The notes under the pieces were generated by a model. It made no database searches, had not been told where the DNA came from, and saw nothing but the letters and a program-made list of their open reading frames with translations. DNA of 64,000 nt from Lactobacillus sp. CBA3606 (GTDB taxonomy: Bacteria > Bacillota > Bacilli > Lactobacillales > Lactobacillaceae): positions 1,240,001-1,304,000 of the forward strand of contig NZ_CP027194.1 in assembly GCF_002970935.1 (NCBI RefSeq), read 5' to 3'. This document shows, piece by piece, positions 54,684 to 64,000 of the stretch. Position 1 is the stretch's first letter, and each line of letters opens with the position of its first letter. The translations under genes were made by a program, and so were the position numbers.

Positions 54684-56652
54684 TTTCAAAAAAATAATTT
54701 ATAGTTTAGCGGTTATTCTTTCCATCATTTATCTCATCTGGCGGCTCTTATTTACAATTCCTTGGCACGCATCAATTTTTGTTCTGATTTTCGCTTTACT
54801 ATTGGTTGGCAGTGAAATTTTTTCTAATCTAACAGCATTTATTTTGATTTTCTTTCGCATGCTGGCCTTTAAGAACCGGCGGACCTTAACGATTCCGGAC
54901 TACGATTCAGAACAGCCCTTACCGGCTATCGATATTATCGTCGTTACTCACAATGAAGATGTCGAATTACTGCGCAAAACTGTTAATGCCGCCACTTTCA
55001 TTGACTACCCAGATAAAAGTAAAGTTAATGTCGTCATTTCAGATGATAGTAATCGGCCAGAAGTTAAAGCGCTCGCCGATGAATATCACGCCGCTTACTA
55101 TGGCATGACCGGCAACACCGGTGCCAAGGCGGGCAATATCAACCACACGTTACAGTTCCTACATGCACCGTTATTTGCTATTTTCGATACTGATATGATG
55201 CCCTTTTCCGGTTTTTTAAACGATACCGTACCTTTGTTCATGGCAAACTTCAAACAGTTGCAAGCTGCCGACAATACAGATAAACCACTAGGCTTTGTCC
55301 AAACGCCACAAAGTTTTTATAATGCGGATATTTTTCAATTTAACTTATTTTCTGAAAAGATTGTTCCTAATGAACAGGACTTCTTCTCTCGCGATGTCAA
55401 CGTGTTAAATGGCAACAATGATACCGCCCTATTTACCGGATCGAATGCCGTATTTTTACGCAAAGTAGTCGATGAAGTCGGTGGCTTTCCAACGGATACC
55501 TTAACAGAAGACTTCGAACTCGGTACTGAAATTAATATGGCTGGCTATATCAGTTTGGCGACCTCTCAACCGCAGTCGAGCGGCATTACTCCCATTGATT
55601 TAAAAGGCGTAATTAAGCAACGAACACGGTGGGCACGGGGCGTCATTCAAAGTTGTCGTAATTTGCACATTTTCACCAATCGGAAGTTATCTTGGAAAAA
55701 TCGTTTAATTCTACTCAACACTTATCTCTATTGGTGGTCCTTTTCACGGCGGATTATTTATATCATCGCCCCCATCTTGTATGCATTATTCAAGATTCAA
55801 GTCGTCATGGCTAATTTCTGGATTTTGATGGTTGTCTGGGCGCCCGGCTACTTTTTACTGCATTACGTTCTAAAAGACACTTCTGATGCCATTCGTAATG
55901 AACGTTGGGGCGAAATTCAAGAAACTTTTTTTGCCCCCTACCTATTCATTCCCGTTATCTTGGAAACCTTAGGCATTAAGGCCCGTAAATTTAAAGTCAC
56001 GGAAAAAAACGTCACTTTCTCACTGCTAGATAAGCTGTATATTATCCCTTACTTCCTACTCTGGTCAGCGACTTTAATTTCAATCATTAAATTCAATTAT
56101 GGTAAGTTTGGCTCGGAAATCCTGGTTGGGAGTGTCATTACTTTTTGGTTATTAATGCATTTTATCAATCTTAGCTTTTGTCTTTTCATTGCCATGGGTC
56201 GCCCGGTTTATCGTAAAAGTGAACGATTTTCTCGCCAGTTAACTGGTGATTTTTGGTTCGGGAATACTTGGTATCCCATCAAAACGCACGATGCATCTGA
56301 AGGCGGACTCTCCTTTTCGCTAGCGCAGACTAACCGTGATATTAATCATCTCACGCTGCAACGCAATCAAGATATTCGGTTGCGACTAAAATCAACCGAC
56401 CAATATATTCACTTAAATGGTCGGATTATGCGGGTCAGTCAGTTCAACGGTCGCTTATCTTACAGTGTCCAACTGACAACGTTAGCAGCTAATGATCGTA
56501 ATCATTATTTACAACTCATTTACAACGGTTTTAACGACACGTTGCCGCAGACGCAAGATGCCTGGATATCACCATTTGATGAATTATATACAAATATCAT
56601 GGTCCGCTTGCAAACAATGGAACGACGTCTAAGTCGCTGGTTACGGTTCTAA
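54676..56652 (+). CDS. BcsA-like processive polysaccharide synthase with C-terminal PilZ domain
   Basis: 658 residues: two N-terminal membrane helices, a GT2 domain with VVTHNEDVELL, FDTDMMP, TEDFELG and QRTRW (QxxRW at about residue 314), further helices, then at about residues 512-620 a PilZ domain with RKSERFSR and DASEGGLSF, matching the RxxxR and [D/N]xSxxG c-di-GMP binding motifs. This is the architecture of bacterial cellulose synthase BcsA, which is switched on by c-di-GMP. The polymer may be cellulose or another beta-glucan. The start ATG has GAGGG six bases upstream; a longer frame from 54649 is not used. Confidence 0.93.
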   Translation: MSNFKKIIYSLAVILSIIYLIWRLLFTIPWHASIFVLIFALLLVGSEIFSNLTAFILIFFRMLAFKNRRTLTIPDYDSEQPLPAIDIIVVTHNEDVELLRKTVNAATFIDYPDKSKVNVVISDDSNRPEVKALADEYHAAYYGMTGNTGAKAGNINHTLQFLHAPLFAIFDTDMMPFSGFLNDTVPLFMANFKQLQAADNTDKPLGFVQTPQSFYNADIFQFNLFSEKIVPNEQDFFSRDVNVLNGNNDTALFTGSNAVFLRKVVDEVGGFPTDTLTEDFELGTEINMAGYISLATSQPQSSGITPIDLKGVIKQRTRWARGVIQSCRNLHIFTNRKLSWKNRLILLNTYLYWWSFSRRIIYIIAPILYALFKIQVVMANFWILMVVWAPGYFLLHYVLKDTSDAIRNERWGEIQETFFAPYLFIPVILETLGIKARKFKVTEKNVTFSLLDKLYIIPYFLLWSATLISIIKFNYGKFGSEILVGSVITFWLLMHFINLSFCLFIAMGRPVYRKSERFSRQLTGDFWFGNTWYPIKTHDASEGGLSFSLAQTNRDINHLTLQRNQDIRLRLKSTDQYIHLNGRIMRVSQFNGRLSYSVQLTTLAANDRNHYLQLIYNGFNDTLPQTQDAWISPFDELYTNIMVRLQTMERRLSRWLRF

Positions 56653-56675
56653 CTTTACTCATTGGAGGGATTGGC

Positions 56676-58535
56676 ATGGCCTGGTTAGGTCTAATTGTCT
56701 TTATAATTGCATTAATCGGTTATAGCGGGACGGCTCGTTACCTAGGCGTTAGCCCTTATCTTTCCTGGATTACCGCAATGCTCGTTCAAATTCTATTACT
56801 CTATGTTTTTGCTATGCTCGGCTGGTTGCGCTTAGGTATTTGGTTAGTTACTGGCTTAGGCTGGTTGCTGTTCGCAGTCCGAATTATTTTTGGTATCAGA
56901 GGTAAAGGACGCTTAAAGTTTGAAGGGTTACACATTTTTGACTTATGGATGATTACATTAGGCCTCGCCATGGCCGATGTTTTATATCACAGTCCCTTAA
57001 TCCACTACGATAACTTTTCACACTGGGCCTTAATCGTAAAGTTTTTAGTCTTTGAAGGCCGTTTACCGGGTGCACATGATGCGATTATCTCATTCACTTC
57101 ATACCCACCCGCAACGGCGCTCTATCTCACCCAATTCACTACCCTGGTCGGCTTTCACGATGGTACGCTATTAGTCGGTCAATTCTTACTAATTTGGGCG
57201 GCTTCTTATGCCATCTTTGGCCTGTTACGTGATCGCACCCGTGGCTTGATGTCACTAATTCTCTGTTTTTCAATCGCGGTCACGTATGTTTTCAATATCG
57301 CCATCCGTCTCAACAATTTGCTCGTCGATTACGTCTTGCCTATTTTTACAATCGCCGCCTTAGTCGGTATTTATATCTATCGGAAACAACCCAAGTTACT
57401 GGGCGTGCACGTCGCCATCTTCACCGCCACACTCCTGCTAGTTAAGAATTCCGCGACTTTTTTTGTGATTATCATTGGCGTCTACTATTTATACACTTTA
57501 ATCAAGTCAACGAACGGCTTAGGCCTCAAACGATGGTGGCGTATTCTTTATCGGTTCGGCTTATCGCTTGGTATTGGACTGCTGCCATTCCTTTGGTGGG
57601 AACGCCATGTTCATCAAACTTTTACCGTTTCGAAACACGAAATCAGTGCGACTGCCTATCGTCAGCAGCTTTCCACTGAAGGCACCGCTAAGATTTTAAA
57701 AGTCGGTCATAAAATGATCAGCCAACTTTTTAATCTCAATTCACTATCAGTCGAAGGCATTCTACTAATTAATGCCACGCTTATTATCGGCTGGTTGCTC
57801 ATTCGATTTGTGAGCCATCAACATTCTAATTTGTTAGGTATCCTAGGACTGATTGATTTAATTTTCATCACTTATTTTGCCAGTTTATTTGGAATGTATG
57901 CCTTATCAATGCCCTATAGCGAAGCAATTGTCCTTGATGGCTATGAACGCTATATGTCTAGTACGGTAATTTTAAATCTCCTCATTGGGGCGATGGCCCT
58001 CGTGCGCGCCATGGATTACGCCTTATATGAGCAGCGTTTTGAACGACGAAGTCTCCGAACTTTTAAATCGATCTTTACTAAAAATTTCTACCAAATGGCG
58101 ACCTTCATTGTCTTGATTTTTGCCATTATTATGATGTTCTCAGAAATTAACGGGACCAACTATGCTAATCGTTATAACCGCAATACTTTACCGCAACAAA
58201 TGAAGCGGATTGCGCAACCTTGGTATCATTATAGTCGGACTAAAGTTCTGATTGTCGACCCCCATGCTGGCGATGTCGCCTCATATTACACCGGCTTTGT
58301 GGCGCATTATTATTTCTTTACCAATCACGCCACCGGTCAAGAAAATTTCATGGAATCGCCTACTGACTTTGCCAAAAACGTGCAACGCTACGACTATCTG
58401 GCCATTCCAGAATATCATCATACTTTTAGCGTGATGGTCAAAAAAGTTTATCATCAAAAAGTCCGCACCGGGCTATTTCGCATTACCCGTCACGGACTTA
58501 AAAAGATTTCAGCAACTGCAACTATCGGCCGATAA
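56676..58535 (+). CDS. Polytopic membrane protein of the exopolysaccharide operon (GT-C-like)
   Basis: 619 residues with about twelve membrane helices. A loop after the fourth or fifth helix contains HYDNFSHWALIVKFLVFEG, in the place where GT-C enzymes carry a catalytic acidic residue, and the C-terminal about 120 residues form an extracytoplasmic domain. Probably transfers a sugar or modifies the polymer outside. Third gene of the operon, GGAGGG six bases before ATG. Family assignment is tentative. Confidence 0.7.
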   Translation: MAWLGLIVFIIALIGYSGTARYLGVSPYLSWITAMLVQILLLYVFAMLGWLRLGIWLVTGLGWLLFAVRIIFGIRGKGRLKFEGLHIFDLWMITLGLAMADVLYHSPLIHYDNFSHWALIVKFLVFEGRLPGAHDAIISFTSYPPATALYLTQFTTLVGFHDGTLLVGQFLLIWAASYAIFGLLRDRTRGLMSLILCFSIAVTYVFNIAIRLNNLLVDYVLPIFTIAALVGIYIYRKQPKLLGVHVAIFTATLLLVKNSATFFVIIIGVYYLYTLIKSTNGLGLKRWWRILYRFGLSLGIGLLPFLWWERHVHQTFTVSKHEISATAYRQQLSTEGTAKILKVGHKMISQLFNLNSLSVEGILLINATLIIGWLLIRFVSHQHSNLLGILGLIDLIFITYFASLFGMYALSMPYSEAIVLDGYERYMSSTVILNLLIGAMALVRAMDYALYEQRFERRSLRTFKSIFTKNFYQMATFIVLIFAIIMMFSEINGTNYANRYNRNTLPQQMKRIAQPWYHYSRTKVLIVDPHAGDVASYYTGFVAHYYFFTNHATGQENFMESPTDFAKNVQRYDYLAIPEYHHTFSVMVKKVYHQKVRTGLFRITRHGLKKISATATIGR

Positions 58536-58559
58536 TCCGCTGCTACTAATCGTAGTCTT

Positions 58560-59468
58560 TCAATGTGGCGCCCCAAAACGAGCCGCTTTGGTCGCCATAA
58601 ACTGCAAAATTGTAATGCCAACAATCAATACCGCACCTAAAATACCAATGGCATTAAATGTGACATGTAGAAAGAGGCCACTTAAAACGGTCGCCGCTAA
58701 CGGTTCGATGGCACCCAGCACACTCGCCGTCGTTGGCAAAATCAAGGCCAAGCTTTGTAGAAAAAAGAGATAGGCTAACATGGTGCCGAAAATAACCACC
58801 ACGCCCACCTCTAACCACGCTAAAAGTGATAAAGTAGGCTCGTAGCGCCAAGCTTTGGTGGTCACGGTCACTAAGCCACCCCCAATTAGCATTGACCAGC
58901 CCACGATTGGAATCGCACCATAGGCTTTTAATAAGTGCGCTGGCATTAATGTATAGACGGCCGCCCCGACTGCAGCTAGCAAGCCCCAAATAATCGCATT
59001 CACCGGTAAGGCTAACCGATTCAAATGGCCTTGCGTTACCATTAGAGCTGTCCCAATCACTGCCAAGCCAACTGAGATCACATCAATTTTACTAGGCCAC
59101 CTAAAATGAACAATTGCTAAAAAGATAATAATAATGACCGGTGATAAGAATTGTAAAATTGCCGCCGTCGCCGCATTACCGGTCTGAATAGCCATGAAAT
59201 ACGTTAGTTGCACCCCAGTCATGCCAAATAAGCTAAACACGATTAATTGGCTAGTCGCCCGTGGTCGTCGGAACACCGCCCCCATTGGCAGGTGTTGACT
59301 AAATCCGTAAATCAAGAGTAGCCCGCCAGAAACCACCATCCGGACGGCCACCAACCATATCGGTGAAATGGCAGTCGTTTCAAATAAGTGTTGGGCTACG
59401 GTACCAGAACTGCCCCATAAGAAGGCGCCGGCACTCGCCAAGCTCAATCCGATTGTTTGTTTTTGCAT
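58560..59468 (-). CDS. EamA/DMT-family transporter
   Basis: 302 residues, ten membrane helices in two repeated EamA halves (GAFLWGSSGTVAQHLF in the first; LSPVIIIIFLAIVHF and GAIEPLAATVLSGLFL as typical ends). Exports or imports an unknown small metabolite. GGGGG seven bases before ATG. The HxlR-type gene upstream on the same strand is separated by a strong terminator, so co-transcription is limited. Confidence 0.85.
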   Translation of the reverse strand: MQKQTIGLSLASAGAFLWGSSGTVAQHLFETTAISPIWLVAVRMVVSGGLLLIYGFSQHLPMGAVFRRPRATSQLIVFSLFGMTGVQLTYFMAIQTGNAATAAILQFLSPVIIIIFLAIVHFRWPSKIDVISVGLAVIGTALMVTQGHLNRLALPVNAIIWGLLAAVGAAVYTLMPAHLLKAYGAIPIVGWSMLIGGGLVTVTTKAWRYEPTLSLLAWLEVGVVVIFGTMLAYLFFLQSLALILPTTASVLGAIEPLAATVLSGLFLHVTFNAIGILGAVLIVGITILQFMATKAARFGAPH

Positions 59469-59531
59469 GTGAATGCCCCCTTAGACCCAGTCTAACAAGA
59501 CTAGTACCGTTTTCCAAGGGGTATTCAACCT

Positions 59532-59584
59532 AAAAATAGGTGCTGCCAGAATTTTCACAACTAATTCTGGCAGCACCTATTTTT
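59532..59584. terminator. Long hairpin terminator, copy 3 of the repeat family
   Basis: Perfect 22-bp arms, core GGTGCTGCCAGAATT / AATTCTGGCAGCACC, loop TTCACAACT almost that of copy 1. Ends the HxlR-type gene on the minus strand. Confidence 0.85.
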
Positions 59585-59641
59585 CACCCTCAAGGGGGGC
59601 CGACACATGAGACAATGGTCAGGTTGCGCCTCAAGTCACGG

Positions 59642-59953
59642 TTATAACGGATCATTCATTGCTGTAATCGCCCGGTTTCCCCAAGCTTCGAGCTGAACTA
59701 AACTTGTTTTTAATTCCAAGCCAGTCGGCGTTAACCCATAGGCATAATCCGCAGTCGATACGACCAATTTTAGTTCCGTTAACTTTGCCAACACAGTCAA
59801 TAGCTTTAACGTTGACAGTCCCCGTACCCGCTGGCGTAATACCATAAAATCAACGGGTTGGGCAGCTAAGTTACTCAAAGTCAGTGCATACCACTTATCA
59901 GTCAATAGTTCTAAACCGATTTTCGTGCCAATATTTAAATCTCGCATCACCAT
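59642..59953 (-). CDS. HxlR-family winged-helix regulator
   Basis: 103 residues. TDKWYALTLSNLAAQPVDFMVLRQRVRGLSTLKLLTVLAKLTEL and YGLTPTGLELK follow the HxlR pattern (GxKW ... L ... LTxxGxxL). The usual N-terminal cysteine of redox-sensing members is missing. GAGG ten bases before ATG. The target is unknown; the DMT transporter gene downstream is a candidate. Confidence 0.78.
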   Translation of the reverse strand: MVMRDLNIGTKIGLELLTDKWYALTLSNLAAQPVDFMVLRQRVRGLSTLKLLTVLAKLTELKLVVSTADYAYGLTPTGLELKTSLVQLEAWGNRAITAMNDPL

Positions 59954-60069
59954 TATCTTTACGCCTCACAATTAATAGTCCATTCAGTTTATGATTAATT
60001 CAATTTAAATGCGACTATTAAGCTCGGTCAGACGACTATCACTGGTGGCGTTAAGTAGCGTCACACACA

Positions 60070-61584
60070 CTAGGCCGCTGGTGTGTCCTGCAAACTCCAA
60101 TTAACCGTCCCTTGATAATCAGCGGCGTATACCCCTGGCTGCACATCCAAACAAATTTCGCGCCGTTGGGCCGCCGTCGTGGTCACTTTAGTCGTAGTGG
60201 CCGTTGTCCGCGTACCTGTCGCAATCAAAGTTGAGCGATTAGTCAAGATTTGTTGACTAGTATGATCGCGATAAATTAAATCTCCTTTTAGTGGCTGAGA
60301 TTTCGCTGTCATTGCGGTGGCATTCGCATAGATATACCAATTGGCGCCTTGTGCCCGGGTATCATTAACGTTAACTTCCCAAGTGTTCTGCGGTTGAAAG
60401 ACGGTCTCACGGGCCGGAATCGTAAGTGTCCCAAAGACTAACGCCGGTGACACCGCACCAAAGCTAAGCTGTCCAGCTTGCTTAGTTACCATGATCGTCA
60501 GCGGATCAGATTGGACCCCGGCTTTATTTTGACCACGGATAGCGACTGCCAGCGATTGTCCTGCTGACAGGGCCTGCAACTGTGACGCTAACTTATCAGT
60601 GGTGGCGATATACGTGATGTCGTCATTGGGCACCATCGGATTTGTCGCAACAATACTTGCCTGCTGGACCACCCAGGCGACCAGTGCTGAATCATCAGTT
60701 AACGTTGCCAAGTCATCTGGCTGAATGGCCACCTGCGACTTAAGACTCATGATCATTAATTTAGGCACCACGACCATTGCCGTAGCCGTCCCATAATCGC
60801 CCATGCTATTGCGCTCAGTGACTGTCACCTGACTAGCGGCCGTTAATGATTCCCCCAAGTCCAAAGTATAGGTTTTATCGGGACCAACCACTGTCGTGAT
60901 TCCATTCACACTGTTCGTAATCTGATCACCAACCGTGGTTCCCGTTCCCCTAATAACCGTATCGGTGGGCCTTAATGTTCCGGCAATCGTTGGCTTTAAT
61001 TGGATTGCTGGATCCGACGTGAAGTAACCGAATTGATAGGTCACGGCCGTTTGCGGCATCGTTGACGCCACAAATCGAAACCCAATGTATATCGGTAGTG
61101 CTTGTTGCAACTTGGTCAAATCAACCGTCAAAGTCTGCGTCTTACCACGGCCAAAATTAATTTTGCTCGTATGATTGCTTAAATTAGTCGCGCCAGCCGT
61201 CACTAAACTAAGCCCCGGCTGATCTGGATTGGGGTTACGCTGCATGACATCAAAATGAAAGTCATCGAATAAAAAACTCGAGCTCCCATTAGCAGCGACT
61301 GTATCGGCAAAAGTGATCGCAATCTTCGTAGTTTTCGTTGTTAACCGATTATTTTGCGTCTGATTAGCCGTGACCGCCGTTAAGGTCGGATAATCAATTG
61401 AATTTCCTGGACCAAATGCATTGCCATTCGTCTGATGAAACTGCGGTGCCGACATTACATCGGTCATCTCAGCCGCCTGTCCGGTTAAGGGTCCCCATAA
61501 ACTCAACCCCAAAATCAGCCCCCCTAAATAACCGCACCAACGGGCTGCTGGTACCTGCCTAAATGCTACTAACCAACCTAACAT
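60070..61584 (-). CDS. WxL domain surface protein (large)
   Basis: About 504 residues. Signal peptide region ends near GPLTGQAAEMTDV. A beta-rich body of repeats follows, and the C-terminus (about 150 residues) has the WxL domain, whose last motif is GTVNWSLQDTP; the earlier WYIYANATAM segment corresponds to the first motif. WxL proteins bind the peptidoglycan non-covalently and usually form complexes with partner WxL proteins. ATG 61584 is chosen for the signal peptide; a longer frame from 61683 begins with TTG and has no site. It follows another WxL gene. Confidence 0.82.
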   Translation of the reverse strand: MLGWLVAFRQVPAARWCGYLGGLILGLSLWGPLTGQAAEMTDVMSAPQFHQTNGNAFGPGNSIDYPTLTAVTANQTQNNRLTTKTTKIAITFADTVAANGSSSFLFDDFHFDVMQRNPNPDQPGLSLVTAGATNLSNHTSKINFGRGKTQTLTVDLTKLQQALPIYIGFRFVASTMPQTAVTYQFGYFTSDPAIQLKPTIAGTLRPTDTVIRGTGTTVGDQITNSVNGITTVVGPDKTYTLDLGESLTAASQVTVTERNSMGDYGTATAMVVVPKLMIMSLKSQVAIQPDDLATLTDDSALVAWVVQQASIVATNPMVPNDDITYIATTDKLASQLQALSAGQSLAVAIRGQNKAGVQSDPLTIMVTKQAGQLSFGAVSPALVFGTLTIPARETVFQPQNTWEVNVNDTRAQGANWYIYANATAMTAKSQPLKGDLIYRDHTSQQILTNRSTLIATGTRTTATTTKVTTTAAQRREICLDVQPGVYAADYQGTVNWSLQDTPAA

Positions 61585-61789
61585 CCTCCTAAATCCCCCT
61601 AAGAAAGACCACACGATAAGCGATGTGTCGTCATTTTTAACTGCTTTTATCCAGCTTTGTACATTGTCATAAATAGCCGCCAATTAGGTCGTTTAACGAC
61701 CTAATTTTCAGCTAGTCGCGACAATCAATTCATTGAATTCTTATTAATTGATTGTCCTAATCCCTCATTATAACCGGCCTATTTTGGCT

Positions 61790-62494
61790 TTAGCTGACCG
61801 GAGTGTCACTTAAGTTCCAGTTCAAAGTCGTTGCATAGGTCTGTGCTTGCACCGTATTGGCTGGGACATTTAGGGTTAACCCAGCGGGGCTCAATTGATC
61901 CACCGTCACCCCAGTCCCATTATCTTTAGCTGCCGTTAAGATTTGACTGGCACTCCCAGCTTTGGCTAAGGCGACCTCGCTTCCAACCGAAACAGCACCA
62001 TTTACCTTATTACCACTGTTAGTCACTGCGCCGGTTGGCAAGGTCACTGAAGCGCCCTTAACAATCGCACCCGTGGTACTCGTCAGATTCTCACCGGTAA
62101 CGGTTAAATTCCAGCCAGCACCTGTCCCACGAACATCCGCCACTTCAACCACGGCTTTACTGTCCCATAAAGCACTGGCACTACTAGTGGTATCCACTTG
62201 ATACGTTTGATTGTTCAAAACATCAATCGCATGACTACCAAACCCTAAACTATTCGTCACATAAATCAGCGCCAACTCGGCACCACCAGTCGCCCCATTA
62301 CTAGTATCACCCGCAGTCGTAGGTTGATTTGGATTAGTCGGTTCAACTGGTGATACGGGACTGGTCCCTTTAGTAAAAGTTGTCGTCACGGCCGTGGTCC
62401 CTTGCGTATTGGTTGCAGCTTGGGCCATCATGGGCATGGTTGTCATTAATAATAACGCACTCGTCATCACTAAACTACCCGCTATTTTATTCAT
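61790..62494 (-). CDS. WxL domain surface protein (small)
   Basis: 234 residues. Signal peptide ends in AQAA. A Pro/Thr-rich spacer (VSPVEPTNPNQP) precedes the WxL domain, with both motifs: RGTGAGWNLTVTG and YATTLNWNLSDTP at the C-terminus. Small WxL proteins of this kind are common in csc-type cell-surface complexes together with larger ones, as here. GAGG nine bases before ATG. Confidence 0.9.
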   Translation of the reverse strand: MNKIAGSLVMTSALLLMTTMPMMAQAATNTQGTTAVTTTFTKGTSPVSPVEPTNPNQPTTAGDTSNGATGGAELALIYVTNSLGFGSHAIDVLNNQTYQVDTTSSASALWDSKAVVEVADVRGTGAGWNLTVTGENLTSTTGAIVKGASVTLPTGAVTNSGNKVNGAVSVGSEVALAKAGSASQILTAAKDNGTGVTVDQLSPAGLTLNVPANTVQAQTYATTLNWNLSDTPVS

Positions 62495-62684
62495 AAACGC
62501 TAACCTCTTTTTTCGCTTTTGGTTATAGTTTACGCTATAAATTGGCTGGTTAACACTTAATAATTAAGGGTTAAAACTTACTGTTAATTGGTTGAACCAT
62601 TAAACTTTCGACCAATTTAATTGTAAACCAATCATTTTAACCAGGCAACCATAAATCGGGTTAATCAATGCTAATAACAACAAA

Positions 62685-62729
62685 AAATAGTTGCCGCAAG
62701 AATTCATAAAATTCTTACAACAACTATTT
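62685..62729 (-). terminator. Long hairpin terminator, copy 4 (imperfect) of the repeat family
   Basis: Arms AAATAGTTGCCGCAAGAATT and AATTCTTACAACAACTATTT pair with three or four mismatches; same core AAGAATT/AATTCTT as the other copies. Follows the ABC permease gene. Confidence 0.7.
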
Positions 62730-62752
62730 AACATCGGTCACTAAAAATTGTA

Positions 62753-64000
62753 TTATTCGGAACGTAATGCCGTCGCAGCGTCTTTTTTAGCCGCCATCCG
62801 GGCTGGAATGTGACCACCTAAGACCGTTAAAACGGTACTAATGATAATCAAGACAATCCCATGGACCGGATTCAAATGAGCCACGTTATTTAGTCCCGTG
62901 ATATTGCTTAAGATGGCATTCGCTGGGAAGGTTAAGCCCCAAGCAATGACCACACCAAGCACGCCGGAAGCCACCCCTAGAATGGTCGTTTCAGCATCGA
63001 AGACGCGTGTAATATCTTTCTTCCGCGCCCCCAGGGCCTTCAAAATCCCGATTTCCTTCGTCCGTTCAAGCACTGACGTATACGTAATAATCGCAATCAT
63101 GATCATACTAGTGACTAACGAGATGCCGGCAAATGCAACTAAGACATACGTAATCGCATCCATCAAACCACCGGTTAAGCTCGAAACGGTCCCAGCTAAA
63201 TCCGTATAAACAACTTTATCAGCCTTAGATTTGCCCTTATTGTATTTATCCAAATAACTGAGTAACTTGTCCTTATTCTTGAAGTTATTGGGATAGATTA
63301 AGATACTGGCTGGTGTTTTCGAACCGCCCAAAGTACTAACTAATGTCTTTTTAGCATCTGAATCAATCTTCGTCCCAGTCATGACATTGGTATCACTTTG
63401 TTTTTGTGCTTTGACAATGGCCGAGTTTTCATTAGTTTTAATGATACTTTGCGTTAATTTGTCACTGTAAGCAATCCCAGATGCTAAGACATTATCAGAA
63501 TCCTTGGTCTTGGCCCGTAAAACGCCGACCACTTTAATCGTTTGGTTGGCTGACTTATTATATAACGCATTATTAACGGTTTGGGGTAGATAATTACCAG
63601 TTGGTAGCTTTTGATAGTAATCATCATTAGCAACCACCTTAATCGTCGTCCCAATAATCTGCTTAAAATTAAACGTCTGTCCAGCTTTAGCCGTATAACC
63701 TAAGTTTTTTAACGCATTAATATTCGTCGTGTTATCGCGATTCGCAATCAAGACCACTTCATTAGCCTTCGTTGGATATTGACCAGAAACAACAGCATAA
63801 TGCTTCTTCAAGAAACTATTTTGGCCTTGCTTATCAGTCGGATAGACTGACGTGCTAACGCCAGTCATACTCGACATGGCAGCGGTCATTGATGTGGTAT
63901 TTGAACTAGCCGTATTGGAGAAGCTAACGGCCTTCGTCTTTCCGTCAACTTGGCGCAATAAGTTCATTCCAGTTGAATAAGTATAAGTAATATTCTTACT
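62753..64000 (-). CDS. ABC transporter permease, MacB/FtsX type (N-terminus outside window)
   Basis: The frame is open to base 64000 and continues beyond it, so the gene is 5'-truncated by the window; 415 codons are seen. The large extracytoplasmic MacB-like domain (about 270 residues) is followed by three membrane helices with the FtsX domain motif YTSVLERTKEIGILKALGARKKDI. Such permeases work with an ATPase to export peptides or respond to antimicrobials. The ATPase gene is expected just outside. Confidence 0.88.
   Translation of the reverse strand, partial: SKNITYTYSTGMNLLRQVDGKTKAVSFSNTASSNTTSMTAAMSSMTGVSTSVYPTDKQGQNSFLKKHYAVVSGQYPTKANEVVLIANRDNTTNINALKNLGYTAKAGQTFNFKQIIGTTIKVVANDDYYQKLPTGNYLPQTVNNALYNKSANQTIKVVGVLRAKTKDSDNVLASGIAYSDKLTQSIIKTNENSAIVKAQKQSDTNVMTGTKIDSDAKKTLVSTLGGSKTPASILIYPNNFKNKDKLLSYLDKYNKGKSKADKVVYTDLAGTVSSLTGGLMDAITYVLVAFAGISLVTSMIMIAIITYTSVLERTKEIGILKALGARKKDITRVFDAETTILGVASGVLGVVIAWGLTFPANAILSNITGLNNVAHLNPVHGIVLIIISTVLTVLGGHIPARMAAKKDAATALRSE

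Noticed and set aside
1-64000. tRNA and rRNA genes
   Set aside because: No cloverleaf-like or rRNA-like stretches were noticed in intergenic regions.

Overview
The window looks like chromosome of a lactic acid bacterium of the family Lactobacillaceae, close to the Lactiplantibacillus type. Pointers are a KxYKxGKxW-type adhesin, paired WxL surface proteins, an LPQTN-anchored serine-rich adhesin, a gallate decarboxylase cluster like that of L. plantarum (LysR regulator, permease, LpdC), strong AGGAGG-like ribosome binding sites with many TTG/GTG starts, and TGNAANCGNWNNCA-type CcpA sites. No rRNA or tRNA genes were seen. The species cannot be fixed from the sequence alone.

Layout. 1-2.6 kb: 5' part of a surface adhesin, rsgA and two candidate structured RNAs. 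2.7-17.2 kb: an AT-rich BREX type 1 phage-defence island (brxA-brxB-brxC-pglX ... pglZ) inserted between rsgA and a ROK kinase. Between pglX and pglZ lie an inverted, truncated second pglX copy (silent cassette) and a complete tyrosine recombinase. Three blocks of near-identical inverted repeat (about 138, 347 and 148 bp) link the two pglX copies, the hallmark of a phase-variable, specificity-switching methyltransferase. No brxL is present. 17.2-25 kb: ROK kinase, a TnpB-only IS200/IS605 element whose TnpB has lost the RuvC-II segment, small membrane and haem-binding proteins, MntH, an EAL/GGDEF c-di-GMP operon and a VIT-family transporter. 25-33.4 kb: anaerobic ribonucleotide reductase nrdD-nrdG, a lipoprotein, fructokinase beside a LacI remnant, an M20 peptidase and a PTS permease.

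33.5-38.9 kb: a complete exosortase G (XrtG) locus: Firmicu-CTERM substrate, XrtG, processive GT2, a 6-pyruvoyl-tetrahydropterin-synthase-like protein and a large membrane glycosyltransferase-like protein. 39-45 kb: peptide deformylase, ApbE, an MFS transporter framed by inverted near-identical terminators, an EF4/LepA paralogue and Dus. 45-49.2 kb: gallate regulator, permease and decarboxylase with a recognisable LysR operator. 49.3-53.2 kb: a cluster of DnaA-box-like sites, CzrA-like metal efflux operon, serine-rich adhesin and arsenate reductase. 53.6-58.5 kb: an exopolysaccharide operon including a BcsA-like synthase with a C-terminal PilZ domain, a probable target of the c-di-GMP made and degraded at 22.5-24.3 kb. 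58.6-64 kb: DMT transporter, HxlR regulator, two WxL proteins and the 3' part of an ABC permease.

A family of related long hairpins (cores CTGCCAGAATT / AATTCTGGCAG and variants) serves as terminators at four places.
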